Shown: positions 14,097 through 21,305 of the stretch, piece after piece
Position numbering within the stretch: the stretch's first letter is position 1
Layout of the letters: each line of letters begins with the position of its first letter
DNA from: Gaiellasilicea sp031371615
GTDB lineage: Bacteria > Actinomycetota > Thermoleophilia > Gaiellales > Gaiellaceae
Reading direction: 5' to 3'
Length of the DNA: 23,476 nt
Assembly: GCA_031371615.1 (NCBI GenBank)
Contig: JANMJY010000221.1
Location: 1 to 23,476 of the forward strand
The notes under the pieces: generated by a model
The model's input: only the letters and a program-made list of their open reading frames with translations
What the model was told of the DNA's origin: nothing
Databases searched by the model: none
Made by a program: the position numbers and the translations under genes

Positions 14097-16042
14097 TGAC
14101 CGACGTAGCCCATGCGGCACCAGAGGCGCACCACCACGCTCCAGCCCCGCCGCGGCGCGGGATCAAGCGCCTGACCGGGCCTGGGTTCCTGCGTGCTGCC
14201 TGGATGGCGCCGCTCTTCTGGGCGCTCGGCACCGGGCTCGTCCTCTTCTTCCGCTGGCTCGGGCACTACGAGCCGACGGCGGACTGGACCGTGATCACCG
14301 TCGTTGGCTTCCTCACCACCGCGCCGATCGGCTTCCTCGCCGGCATCGGTGCCTTCGACTACTGGCTCTACTACATCGCGGGGCGCCCGACGCGCGTCGA
14401 CGACCACGCAAGCCACGGCGCCTTCAGCTGGCGCGACTACTTCAAGGTCAACACCGACCACAAGGTGATCGGCGTCCAGTACCTGGTGACGACGTTCTTC
14501 TTCTTTACGGTCGGCGGCGGCTTGGCGATGCTCTTCCGCGCCGAGCTCGCGAACCCGGACATGCAGTACGTCGACACGCAGACCTTCAACGGGCTCGTGT
14601 CGGAGCACGCGGCGCTGATGATCTTCCTCTTCATCATCCCCGCGTTCGCGGGCCTCGCGAACTTCGCGGTACCGCTGATGCTCGGCGCCCCCGACATGGC
14701 GTTCCCGCGGCTGAACGCGCTCTCCTACTGGCTCCTACCGGTCGCCGGCCTGATGTTCCTGGCCGCCTTCCTCGCGCCGGGCGGCGCGTTCGCAACCGGC
14801 TGGACGAGCTATGCGCCGCTCGCCTCGGAGCAGCCGCTCGGCCAGGTGTTCTTCAACATGGGCGTTCAGTGGGCCGGTGCGTCGTCGATCATGACCGCGC
14901 TCAACTTCCTGGTCACGATCATCACCATGCGTGCGCCCGGAATGACCTTCTGGCGGATGCCGCTGCTCGTGTGGGCGAACTTCACGACCTCGCTGCTCGT
15001 CGTGATCGCGACCCCGTTCATCGCGGGCTCGCAGTTCTTCGTCATGTTCGACCGGGTGATGCACACAAACTTCTTCCACGTCGCCGAGGGCGGCTACGTG
15101 CTCGGCTACCAGCACATCTTCTGGTTCTACTCCCACCCGGCGGTCTACATCATGATGCTGCCCGGCTTCGGGATCATCTCGGAGGTCATGGCCGTCTTCT
15201 CCCGGAAGCCGATCTTCGGCTACCGGCTGATGGCGCTCTCGCTGATGGGAATCCTCGTGCTCGGCTTCTCGGTCTGGGCCCACCACATGTTCGTGGCCGG
15301 CCTGGCGCCGTGGCTGCGGGTCCCGATGATGGTCACGTCGATGATCATCGCGGTGCCGACAGGGATCAAGATCTTCTCCTGGCTCGCCACGATGTGGGAG
15401 GGGAAGCTGCACTTTCGGACGCCGATGCTGTTTGCGCTCGGCTTCATCTCGATGTTCGTGCTCGGCGGGCTGTCGGGGATCTTCCTCGCCTCGGTGCCGA
15501 TCGACATCGCCGCGTCGGACACGTACTTCATCGTCGCCCACATCCACTACGTGCTCTTCGGAGGATCGGTCTTCACGATCTTTGCCGGGATCTACTACTG
15601 GTTCCCGAAGATGACCGGCCGGATGTACTCGGAGCGGCTCGGCAAGCTCCACTTCTGGCTCACGTTCATCGGCTTCAACGGCACGTTCTTCCCGATGCAT
15701 TGGATCGGCCTGCAGGGTATGCCGCGACGCGTTGCGGATTACTCGGCGGAGTTCGGCAACTGGAACCTCGTCATCTCGATGTTCTCGTTCCTGCTCGGCG
15801 CCTCGACGATCGTCTTCTTCTACAACGTGATCGTCAGTTGGCACCGCGGTCCGATCGCGCCGTCGAACCCGTGGCGGGCGATGACGCTCGAGTGGCAGGT
15901 GACCTCGCCGCCGCCGGTCTTCAACTTCGACGAGATCCCGCAGGTGGTCGGCGGCCCGTACGAGTACGGGGTGCCTGGGGCGAAGCACGCGGTGTTGCGT
16001 GGCGGAGCCGCGACGGTGCACGAGGAGGAGGTCGTCCATTGA
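14096..16042 (+). CDS. ctaD: Cytochrome c oxidase subunit I, A2-type, with N-terminal two-helix extension
   Basis: The 648-residue catalytic subunit, which reduces O2 at heme a3/CuB and pumps protons. Ligands are visible: H171 (SEHAALMIF, heme a), H347 (YSHPAVY, CuB), H396-H397 (WAHHMF, CuB), H482 (heme a3) and H484 (heme a) in AHIHYVLFGG. Y351 is the Tyr cross-linked to the CuB His. The usual D-channel Glu of HPEVY is Ala, and Y345-S346 precede the His, which is the YSHP signature of A2-type heme-copper oxidases as in Thermus and Rhodothermus caa3. The standard domain begins near NTDHKVIGVQYL (about 118). The first 115 residues are a His-rich tail plus two extra helices (about 34-54 and 66-90). 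AAGGGGAG stands upstream of GTG 14096. The C-terminus is soluble and acidic. Confidence 0.96.
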   Translation: MTDVAHAAPEAHHHAPAPPRRGIKRLTGPGFLRAAWMAPLFWALGTGLVLFFRWLGHYEPTADWTVITVVGFLTTAPIGFLAGIGAFDYWLYYIAGRPTRVDDHASHGAFSWRDYFKVNTDHKVIGVQYLVTTFFFFTVGGGLAMLFRAELANPDMQYVDTQTFNGLVSEHAALMIFLFIIPAFAGLANFAVPLMLGAPDMAFPRLNALSYWLLPVAGLMFLAAFLAPGGAFATGWTSYAPLASEQPLGQVFFNMGVQWAGASSIMTALNFLVTIITMRAPGMTFWRMPLLVWANFTTSLLVVIATPFIAGSQFFVMFDRVMHTNFFHVAEGGYVLGYQHIFWFYSHPAVYIMMLPGFGIISEVMAVFSRKPIFGYRLMALSLMGILVLGFSVWAHHMFVAGLAPWLRVPMMVTSMIIAVPTGIKIFSWLATMWEGKLHFRTPMLFALGFISMFVLGGLSGIFLASVPIDIAASDTYFIVAHIHYVLFGGSVFTIFAGIYYWFPKMTGRMYSERLGKLHFWLTFIGFNGTFFPMHWIGLQGMPRRVADYSAEFGNWNLVISMFSFLLGASTIVFFYNVIVSWHRGPIAPSNPWRAMTLEWQVTSPPPVFNFDEIPQVVGGPYEYGVPGAKHAVLRGGAATVHEEEVVH

Positions 16043-16878
16043 GCAGCGAGCAGCGCAAGATCCTCGTGGTCGCGAACGAGACGCTCCTGGGCGACGAGCT
16101 GCTGCAGGCCGTACGGCGGCGTGACGCCAAAGGTGACGCGCTGGTCGTCGTGATCGCACCTGTGAACGCCCCGCGTGAGGGCTACGTCGTCTACGACAAC
16201 ACGCGGCGGGCGTCGGCGGGCCGGCGGCTCGACCGGACGCTCGCGAGCTTTCGAGCGGCGGGCATCCACGCCATGGGACACGTCGTCGATAACGATCCGT
16301 TGACCGCGGTGAAGGACGCGATCGCGATCGAGGAACCGGACGAGCTGATCGTCTCGACGCACCCGGAGGCGAAGTCGGGCTGGCTGCGGCGCAACCTGCT
16401 CGCCGAGATCCGCAAGGTGGCCGGCGAGCGGCCCGTCGAGCACGTCGTCTCCGAGGGCGCCGAGCGAACGGGCGCCGAGAACGTGCTCGTGCTCGCGAAC
16501 GAGACGGTGCTCGGGGAGCCGCTCCTCGACCGCATCCGAGCGAAGGCGAGCGACGGAGAGACCAGCTTCCTGATCGTCAGCCCGCAGAGCGACCCGAATC
16601 ACGGTGAGCATCGAGAGGCCGAGCAGCGGCTGCGCCAGGCCCTGGCCAAGCTGCGCTCGGAGGGAATCGACGCGCACGGGCAGGTGGCGCACCCCGATCC
16701 GTTCACCGCGGCGATGCACGCGGTCCGAGACGAGCGCGTCGACTCGATCCTCGTCTCCACGTTCCCGGAGCAACGTGGGTCGTCGTGGCTCAAGCGGGAC
16801 CTGATTGGGCGGCTGCGCAGCGAGACGAATCTGCCCGTCGAGCACGTCGTCGTCGAGCCGGCCCAGGTCGTGGCATGA
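16039..16878 (+). CDS. Tandem UspA-like two-domain protein inside the oxidase operon
   Basis: A 279-residue soluble protein made of two copies of one domain of about 130 residues: 7-138 and 148-272. Each begins ILVVANET / VLVLANET, has (L)GxxLL soon after, GIxAxGxV ... DPxTA in the middle, VSTHPEAKSGWLRR / VSTFPEQRGSSWLKR later, and ends PVEHVV. The alternation of strand and helix suggests a Rossmann-like UspA/HUP fold, but the classic USP ATP loop (GxxGx9GS) is not seen. A third copy sits in the protein two genes downstream. Function unknown: it could bind a nucleotide or assist or regulate the oxidase. The TTG start at 16039 overlaps the subunit I stop (TTGA) and has GGAGGAGG upstream; the stop overlaps the subunit III start (ATGA). 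It is therefore firmly inside the operon. Confidence 0.85.
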   Translation: MSSEQRKILVVANETLLGDELLQAVRRRDAKGDALVVVIAPVNAPREGYVVYDNTRRASAGRRLDRTLASFRAAGIHAMGHVVDNDPLTAVKDAIAIEEPDELIVSTHPEAKSGWLRRNLLAEIRKVAGERPVEHVVSEGAERTGAENVLVLANETVLGEPLLDRIRAKASDGETSFLIVSPQSDPNHGEHREAEQRLRQALAKLRSEGIDAHGQVAHPDPFTAAMHAVRDERVDSILVSTFPEQRGSSWLKRDLIGRLRSETNLPVEHVVVEPAQVVA

Positions 16879-17477
16879 GCGCGCACGCGGATGCGCCCCA
16901 CCACGGCCCGCCGATCGCGAACCAGAGCTCCCGGATCGACGCCTCGGTGCTCGGCATGTTCCTCTTCATCGCCTCGGAGGCGATGCTCTTCGGCGCCTTC
17001 TTCACGGCCTACTTCTTCGTTCGCGTGGTCAATCCGGACGCTCAGCCCTGGCCGCTGCCGCCGTTCCACCTGCCCGTGTTCGTCGCTGGGGTCAACACCA
17101 CCATCCTCGTGACGTCGAGCTTCACGATGCACTGGGCCCTGCAGTCGATCAAGCGGGGGAACCGGAACGGGCTGAAAGCGGGGCTCGTGCTCACGCTGCT
17201 GATGGGGCTCGCGTTCCTCCTCACCCAGATGCTCGAGTACGCCCGCATCGGCTTCAATCCGGGCGACGGCGCGTTCGGGACAATCTTCTTCGGCCTGACG
17301 GGGCTGCACGGTGCGCACGTCTTCATCGGGCTGACGCTGCTGTCGGTCGCGACTGTGAGGGCGTTCCGCGGCCACTTCACGCCGGAGCATCATCACGGTG
17401 TCGAGATCCCGGGAATCTACTGGCACTTCGTCGACGTAATGTGGATCGTGGTGTACGCGACGATCTACCTGCTCTAG
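16875..17477 (+). CDS. ctaE: Cytochrome c oxidase subunit III
   Basis: A 200-residue membrane protein with five predicted helices (about 25-50, 66-88, 100-121, 135-160 and 180-199), the short form typical of bacterial caa3 oxidases. Family motifs are FIASEAMLFGAFFTAYF (E35), LTQMLEY (E121), LTGLHGAHVFIGL with H145 and H148, and the end IYWHFVDVMWIVVYATIYLL. It stabilises subunit I and its proton uptake and carries no metal. The reading frame is open about 30 codons upstream, but ATG 16875 (MSAHADAPHHG) gives the normal N-terminus and the 4-bp ATGA overlap with the preceding gene. The next gene follows after 3 bp. Confidence 0.95.
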   Translation: MSAHADAPHHGPPIANQSSRIDASVLGMFLFIASEAMLFGAFFTAYFFVRVVNPDAQPWPLPPFHLPVFVAGVNTTILVTSSFTMHWALQSIKRGNRNGLKAGLVLTLLMGLAFLLTQMLEYARIGFNPGDGAFGTIFFGLTGLHGAHVFIGLTLLSVATVRAFRGHFTPEHHHGVEIPGIYWHFVDVMWIVVYATIYLL

Positions 17478-17480
17478 ACC

Positions 17481-18122
17481 GTGGCCCGGAACCCCTTCCG
17501 AAGCGAAGCCGAGGCCTACCGCTTCCTGTTGCTGACGGTGGGGTACTTCGCGCTGATCGTCGCGGGGGCCGCGATCGCGACGTGGCTCGGCGTGGTGGTG
17601 TTCGTCGTTCTCAGCGCCACGGTCGTCTGGCTGTGGCTCCGGTCGCGCTCCGACGAGCCGGCGCGGCGAGCGTCGGTTGAGCGACACGGCGGCGTGAACG
17701 AGCGCCGGATCCTCGTGATCGCCAACGAGACGGTCGGGGGGCAGGAGCTGCTCTCGATCCTCCGGCGCAAGGCGGAGGGAGTGCCGAGTCGTGTCCTCGT
17801 CGTCTGTCCGGCACTCAACTCGGCGATGCGAACCTGGGCGTCGGACGAGGATGGCGCGCGCGCCGCGGCGCAGGGCCGGCTCGATGCCAGCATCGCCCAG
17901 CTCGCGAGCGACGGGATCCAGGCGGAGGGTGAAGTCGGCGACGGCGACCCGCTGCAGGCGATGGAGGACGCGCTGCGCACCTTCGGCGCGGACGAGATCG
18001 TCATCTCGACGCACCCGCAAGGGCGCTCGCAATGGCTCGAGCGCGATGTGGTCGGCGCGGCACGTGAGCGCTTCGCAGTCCCGATCACGCACGTCGTGGT
18101 CGACCTCGAAGCGCGCTCGTAG
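17481..18122 (+). CDS. Fusion of a two-helix oxidase small-subunit-like segment with a UspA-like domain
   Basis: A 213-residue protein. The N-terminal part (1-58, NPFRSEAEAYRFLLLTVGYF) has two closely spaced membrane helices at about 13-33 and 36-54. In position and layout it resembles the small subunit IV-type proteins that close many actinobacterial oxidase operons, although I cannot name a family. A linker (58-74) leads to one UspA-like domain (75-208): RRILVIANETVGGQELL, GDGDPLQAMEDAL, VISTHPQGRSQWLERDV, PITHVVVD. These are the same landmarks as in the two copies at 16039-16878. The Usp-like part would be anchored to the cytoplasmic face if both termini are inside. GTG at 17481 is 3 bp after the subunit III stop. 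An internal GTG at 17695 could give a soluble form. The stop lies 5 bp from the stop of the convergent cytochrome gene. Confidence 0.83.
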   Translation: MARNPFRSEAEAYRFLLLTVGYFALIVAGAAIATWLGVVVFVVLSATVVWLWLRSRSDEPARRASVERHGGVNERRILVIANETVGGQELLSILRRKAEGVPSRVLVVCPALNSAMRTWASDEDGARAAAQGRLDASIAQLASDGIQAEGEVGDGDPLQAMEDALRTFGADEIVISTHPQGRSQWLERDVVGAARERFAVPITHVVVDLEARS

Positions 18123-18127
18123 ACAGG

Positions 18128-18787
18128 TTACTTGCCGGCGTTCGTGGCGACGAAGTCGGCGACGGCCGCGATTTGCTCAGCCGAGTAGGAGTCCTTGAAG
18201 GAGGGCATCACGCCCTTGCCGTTCGTGACGCGCTCGATCACCTTGTCCTTCGAGGGCTTCGCGTCGTCGAGGTTCGGGCCGACGTTCCCGGTCGCGCCTG
18301 CGGACTTGAGGGTGTGGCAGCCGCCGCAGCCGGCCTCGGCGAAGATCGACTTGCCGTCAACCCCGCCGCTGCCCCCGGAGGCAGTTCCCGGCTCCGTGCT
18401 GACGGGGAGCGACGCCTTCGAAGCGACGTAGGCCGCGACGGACTCGGCATCGTCACCCGTGACGATGTCCCTGGGCATGCCCGGCGAGCCGGTCGTCGGC
18501 TCTTCGACGGCATACGAGATCTGATTGCGGACAACGGCGCGGATCGTCCCCACTCCGAGCCCGTCCGCACGCGACTGACGGAAGGCGTCGTCGAGGTTGG
18601 GCCCGATCACGCCCTTCGTGCCCGCGTCCGCCAGCGTGTGGCACTGGGCGCACTTCGACTTGAACAGCTCCTTGCCGCGCGTCGTGTCGCCGCTCCCGGC
18701 CTCCGAGAGGCCGGTGGTGCCGCAGGCGCTCGCGGCGAGCGCCGCGAGCAGGACCGCGCAGGCACCGGCCAGCCCGCGCAGCTTCAC
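18128..18787 (-). CDS. Diheme cytochrome c lipoprotein
   Basis: A 219-residue exported electron carrier. The signal sequence (1-21) ends in a lipobox-like LAASAC, making C22 the likely lipid-modified Cys that anchors the protein to the outer face of the membrane. There are two class I cytochrome c units: KCAQCH (C46, C49, H50) with probable axial M104 (GSPGMPRD), and GCGGCH (C154, C157, H158) with probable M194 (GVMPSF). Each has the GxxGPNLDDA motif after the heme site. A Gly/Ser-rich linker (about 131-144) joins them. It is convergent with the caa3 operon, so donation of electrons to the subunit II cytochrome domain is plausible but inferred. The GTG start at 18787 is one base after the STAS gene stop, indicating coupling with it. 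Confidence 0.92.
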   Translation of the reverse strand: MKLRGLAGACAVLLAALAASACGTTGLSEAGSGDTTRGKELFKSKCAQCHTLADAGTKGVIGPNLDDAFRQSRADGLGVGTIRAVVRNQISYAVEEPTTGSPGMPRDIVTGDDAESVAAYVASKASLPVSTEPGTASGGSGGVDGKSIFAEAGCGGCHTLKSAGATGNVGPNLDDAKPSKDKVIERVTNGKGVMPSFKDSYSAEQIAAVADFVATNAGK

Positions 18788-18788
18788 C

Positions 18789-19154
18789 CTAGGCCGCAGA
18801 CCCCGAAGCTGGAGATCCCGCGCCGACCGCCGCTTCGCGCGTCGGGTGGATCGTGAACACGCGGTCGAGGCCCGTGATCTCGAAGATCTTCGTGATGTTC
18901 CGGTCGCTGCACACGAGCGAGAGCTGACCCTCGTTCGTCCGGAGGCGCTTTACACCGCCGACGAGGACGCCGAGTGTGGTCGAGTCGATGAACGTGGTGT
19001 CGGTCAGGTCGACGATGACGTCACGGCCACCGTGGTCGATCACTTCGAGCAGCTTCTGCTTGAACTCCGGCGCGGTGTAGAGATCCACCTCACCCGCAAG
19101 GGAGATGACGTACTGCTCGTTGCTGAGTTTCTCGGTTTTGACGTCGAAGTTCAT
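18789..19154 (-). CDS. STAS-domain anti-sigma factor antagonist
   Basis: A 121-residue cytoplasmic protein of the SpoIIAA/RsbV family, which binds an anti-sigma factor kinase and releases a sigma factor; the kinase inactivates it by phosphorylating a Ser. The STAS fold covers 1-105: VISLAGEVDLYTAPEFKQKL, VIVDLTDTTFIDSTTLGVLV, LSLVCSDRNITKIFEITGLD. The expected phosphorylated residue is S58, in the DST triplet. The C-terminal tail (AAVGAGSPASGSAA) is low complexity. ATG 19154 gives the normal N-terminus. No anti-sigma kinase or sigma factor is present in the window. The neighbouring cytochrome c gene starts one base after its stop. Confidence 0.93.
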   Translation of the reverse strand: MNFDVKTEKLSNEQYVISLAGEVDLYTAPEFKQKLLEVIDHGGRDVIVDLTDTTFIDSTTLGVLVGGVKRLRTNEGQLSLVCSDRNITKIFEITGLDRVFTIHPTREAAVGAGSPASGSAA

Positions 19155-19198
19155 GTTCTCGGCTGCCCCCGGTCTCGCCCGACAGAATGTGCGGTGTC

Positions 19199-19224
19199 TT
19201 TCCCGGTCGCGGGTGAGTCTAACC
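19199..19224 (-). promoter_or_regulatory. Weak sigma-B/F-like promoter candidate for the STAS gene
   Basis: On the minus strand, GGTT (19224-19221), a 16-bp spacer and GGGAAA (19204-19199) resemble the GTTT-N15-GGGTAT promoters read by general stress sigma factors. The -10-like part lies 44 bp before the STAS start. Both boxes deviate from consensus. Confidence 0.2.
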
Positions 19225-19983
19225 AGACGGCGCGGGGGTTTGCGCGGCCTTCAGCTGCGCGATCTGCTGCTTGACGATCGGAGCGGTCGGATCGTCGGGC
19301 GCCAGCTTGAGGAACTGCTGGTACGCGGTGATCGCCTTCGGCGTGTTCCCGCTCTGTTGCGCCGCCTGCGCCAGCTCGAGCTGGACGTTCGGATCCCTCG
19401 GAGCGGCGGTAGCGAGCTTCTCGTAGGTCTGCTCCGCCTTCTGGAACGCCGCCTGAGCGGCCGTGTACGCAGTCGTGACCGCCTGGTTCGCCTCGGTCGA
19501 GATCGCCTGCTGGACCGGATCGGTGCCGAGGGTCGCGCCCTTTCCGAGGTCGAGCGGTGTGGTGAGGGCCGAATCGAAGATCAGATAGCTCGCGCGGACC
19601 TGAGCGTCCTGCGCGTCCCGCGCGAGCGCGGTCGCACGACCCAGGTGGAGGCCGGCCAGCTCCTGGAGGGCCTCCTGATCCTTCGGCTTGAGCGCGAGGT
19701 AGCGGTTCAGCACGACGATCGCCTCGTCGGTCTGGCCGTCCCCCTGCAGAGCGGTCGAGAGGTTGCGCAGCGCCTGAGCGCTCTTCGGGCTCTTCTTCAG
19801 CTGAGCGCGCGCGTCGGAGACGGAGACGTTGCCGTTCGGGGTGCCGCCGCTGCCACGGAGGAGGTCGCCGATGCTCGCGTTCTGGTTTGCGCCGATCCCG
19901 AAGCCGACGAAGCCGACGGCGAAGACGAGCGCGAGGAAGACGAACATCCACTTCGCGTGGCCGCGCAGCCGCGTGAAGAACAT
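19219..19983 (-). CDS. Membrane-anchored TPR protein
   Basis: A 254-residue protein with one N-terminal membrane helix (11-31, KWMFVFLALVFAVGFVGFGI) after a basic end (MFFTRLRGHA), so the bulk probably lies outside. TPR-like helix pairs occur at about 53-115 (LRNLSTALQGDGQTDEAIVVLNR in outline) and 170-245 (QLELAQAAQQSGNTPKAITAY). The middle section, 120-168, is less regular. It is likely a scaffold for protein interactions; partner unknown. The start is ATG 19983, because GAGG sits 5 nt upstream and the helix begins right after; an earlier in-frame ATG at 20082 lies inside the amidohydrolase gene. It begins 8 bp after that gene's stop. Confidence 0.82.
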   Translation of the reverse strand: MFFTRLRGHAKWMFVFLALVFAVGFVGFGIGANQNASIGDLLRGSGGTPNGNVSVSDARAQLKKSPKSAQALRNLSTALQGDGQTDEAIVVLNRYLALKPKDQEALQELAGLHLGRATALARDAQDAQVRASYLIFDSALTTPLDLGKGATLGTDPVQQAISTEANQAVTTAYTAAQAAFQKAEQTYEKLATAAPRDPNVQLELAQAAQQSGNTPKAITAYQQFLKLAPDDPTAPIVKQQIAQLKAAQTPAPSG

Positions 19984-19991
19984 GGTGTCCT

Positions 19992-21305
19992 CTATCGCTC
20001 TGAGGTCGCTGTCGCGCTTGTGGCTGCGTTGTGCAGCATGCGCTCGCGAGCTCTTGACGCTTCGTCGATCAGCTCGTGCCACTCGAATCCTCCTCTCTCG
20101 TACCGTGCCTCGCCGTCGACGAGGGTAGCCAGGACGCGCTCAGGGGCGCCGCCGTAGACGACAGCGGCTGCCGGATCCTCCCATGGTAGATACGGCGAGC
20201 CGGAAAGGGAGACGATCGCGACATCCGCGCGCTTGCCTGGCACGAGCGAGCCGATCTCGTGCTCCAGGCCGAGCGCTCGTGCGCCGCCGAGGGTTGCGAG
20301 CTCCAGTGCGGCGGAGGCTGAGATGGTGTCGGCGCGTTCCTCGCGCGCCCGTGCGAACGAGACCACGGTCCGAAGCTCCTCGAAGAAGTCGTGCGACGGC
20401 ACCGACGAGACGCCGTCGGTCCCGACACCGATCCGGAGGCCGGCAGCTCGGAGCTCCGCCAGCGGCGCGATGCCGCAGCCGAGCAGGGCGTTCGAGCGCG
20501 GACAATGCGCGACGGCAACGCCGTGGCGGGAGAGCAGGTCGATCTCCTCGTCGTCGACCTTCACGCAGTGGGCGGCCACCATTCGCTCGTCGAGCAGGCC
20601 CGCAGCAGCGAGCCGCCGGATGCCGCTCTGGCCGTCCGGCTCGATCAGCATCTCGGCGAGCGGCTGCCACGGCCCCTCGCCGCGGAGGAGCCAGTCGAGC
20701 TCGTCGCCGCTCTCGTTCAGGTGAGTCGCGACCGGCAGGTCGAGGGCTGCGCAGGCGGCGTACACCTCCGTCGAGCAGGTGTACGGCGCGTGCGGAGAGA
20801 CGCCGAGCCCGACACGCTCCGAGAGCGCGGGAGAGACGTACTCACGGTTGTCCTCGAACCGCCCCAGCGCCTCGACCGCCTCGCTTCCGAACACCTCCAG
20901 ATAGACGATCGCGCGTAGGCCCAGGTCAGCGCACGCGTGGGCGCTGGCCCCGGAGAATGCGAGGTCACCGGCCGTCGTGATCCCGGAGCGGAGACATTCG
21001 GCCGCGCCGAGCCGTGCGATCGCCTCCATGTCCGCGCGCTCCAGCCGGCGCTTGCGCTCGACGTGCGTGGAGATCCAGGGGCCGAAGGAGAGGCCGTCGC
21101 CGAAGCCGGCGTAGACCGCGTACTCGAGGTGGGTGTGCGCATTGACGAAGCCCGGCAGGATCACCGCCTCCGGGAAGCGCTCGCCCTCGCCGAGTTCGGT
21201 AGCCGTTCCCACCGCGGCGATCCGCCCGTCTTCGATCGCGATCGCGCCTCCTTCGATCGGCTCGCCTTCGACCGGGAGCACCCAGTCGGCCGAGATGACC
21301 CTCAC
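19992..21305 (-). CDS. Metal-dependent amidohydrolase (TrzA/MtaD/SsnA-type deaminase)
   Basis: A 437-residue cytoplasmic hydrolase with the amidohydrolase barrel. Metal ligands are H57 and H59 (FVNAHTHLE), H195 (VATHLNES), H246 (AAHCVKV) and D297 (GTDGVSSVP); H172 in SPHAPYT is also conserved in the deaminase group. The beta-sandwich parts at both ends (VRVISADWVLPVEGEPI and PGKRADVAIV) are typical. Members deaminate S-adenosylhomocysteine, methylthioadenosine, aminodeoxyfutalosine, guanine or chlorotriazines; the sequence does not allow me to choose. Aminodeoxyfutalosine deamination for menaquinone would suit an actinobacterium but is only a guess. The GTG start at 21305 overlaps the tatC stop (GTGA), so it is translated with tatC although the functions look unrelated. 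Confidence 0.88.
   Translation of the reverse strand: MRVISADWVLPVEGEPIEGGAIAIEDGRIAAVGTATELGEGERFPEAVILPGFVNAHTHLEYAVYAGFGDGLSFGPWISTHVERKRRLERADMEAIARLGAAECLRSGITTAGDLAFSGASAHACADLGLRAIVYLEVFGSEAVEALGRFEDNREYVSPALSERVGLGVSPHAPYTCSTEVYAACAALDLPVATHLNESGDELDWLLRGEGPWQPLAEMLIEPDGQSGIRRLAAAGLLDERMVAAHCVKVDDEEIDLLSRHGVAVAHCPRSNALLGCGIAPLAELRAAGLRIGVGTDGVSSVPSHDFFEELRTVVSFARAREERADTISASAALELATLGGARALGLEHEIGSLVPGKRADVAIVSLSGSPYLPWEDPAAAVVYGGAPERVLATLVDGEARYERGGFEWHELIDEASRARERMLHNAATSATATSER

Noticed and set aside
14735..16159. Long minus-strand open frame opposite oxidase subunit I
   Set aside because: Composition is typical of antisense translation of a membrane protein; no motif seen.
16599..18092. 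Long minus-strand open frame opposite the Usp-like and subunit III genes
   Set aside because: Charged, motif-free shadow of four well-supported plus-strand genes.
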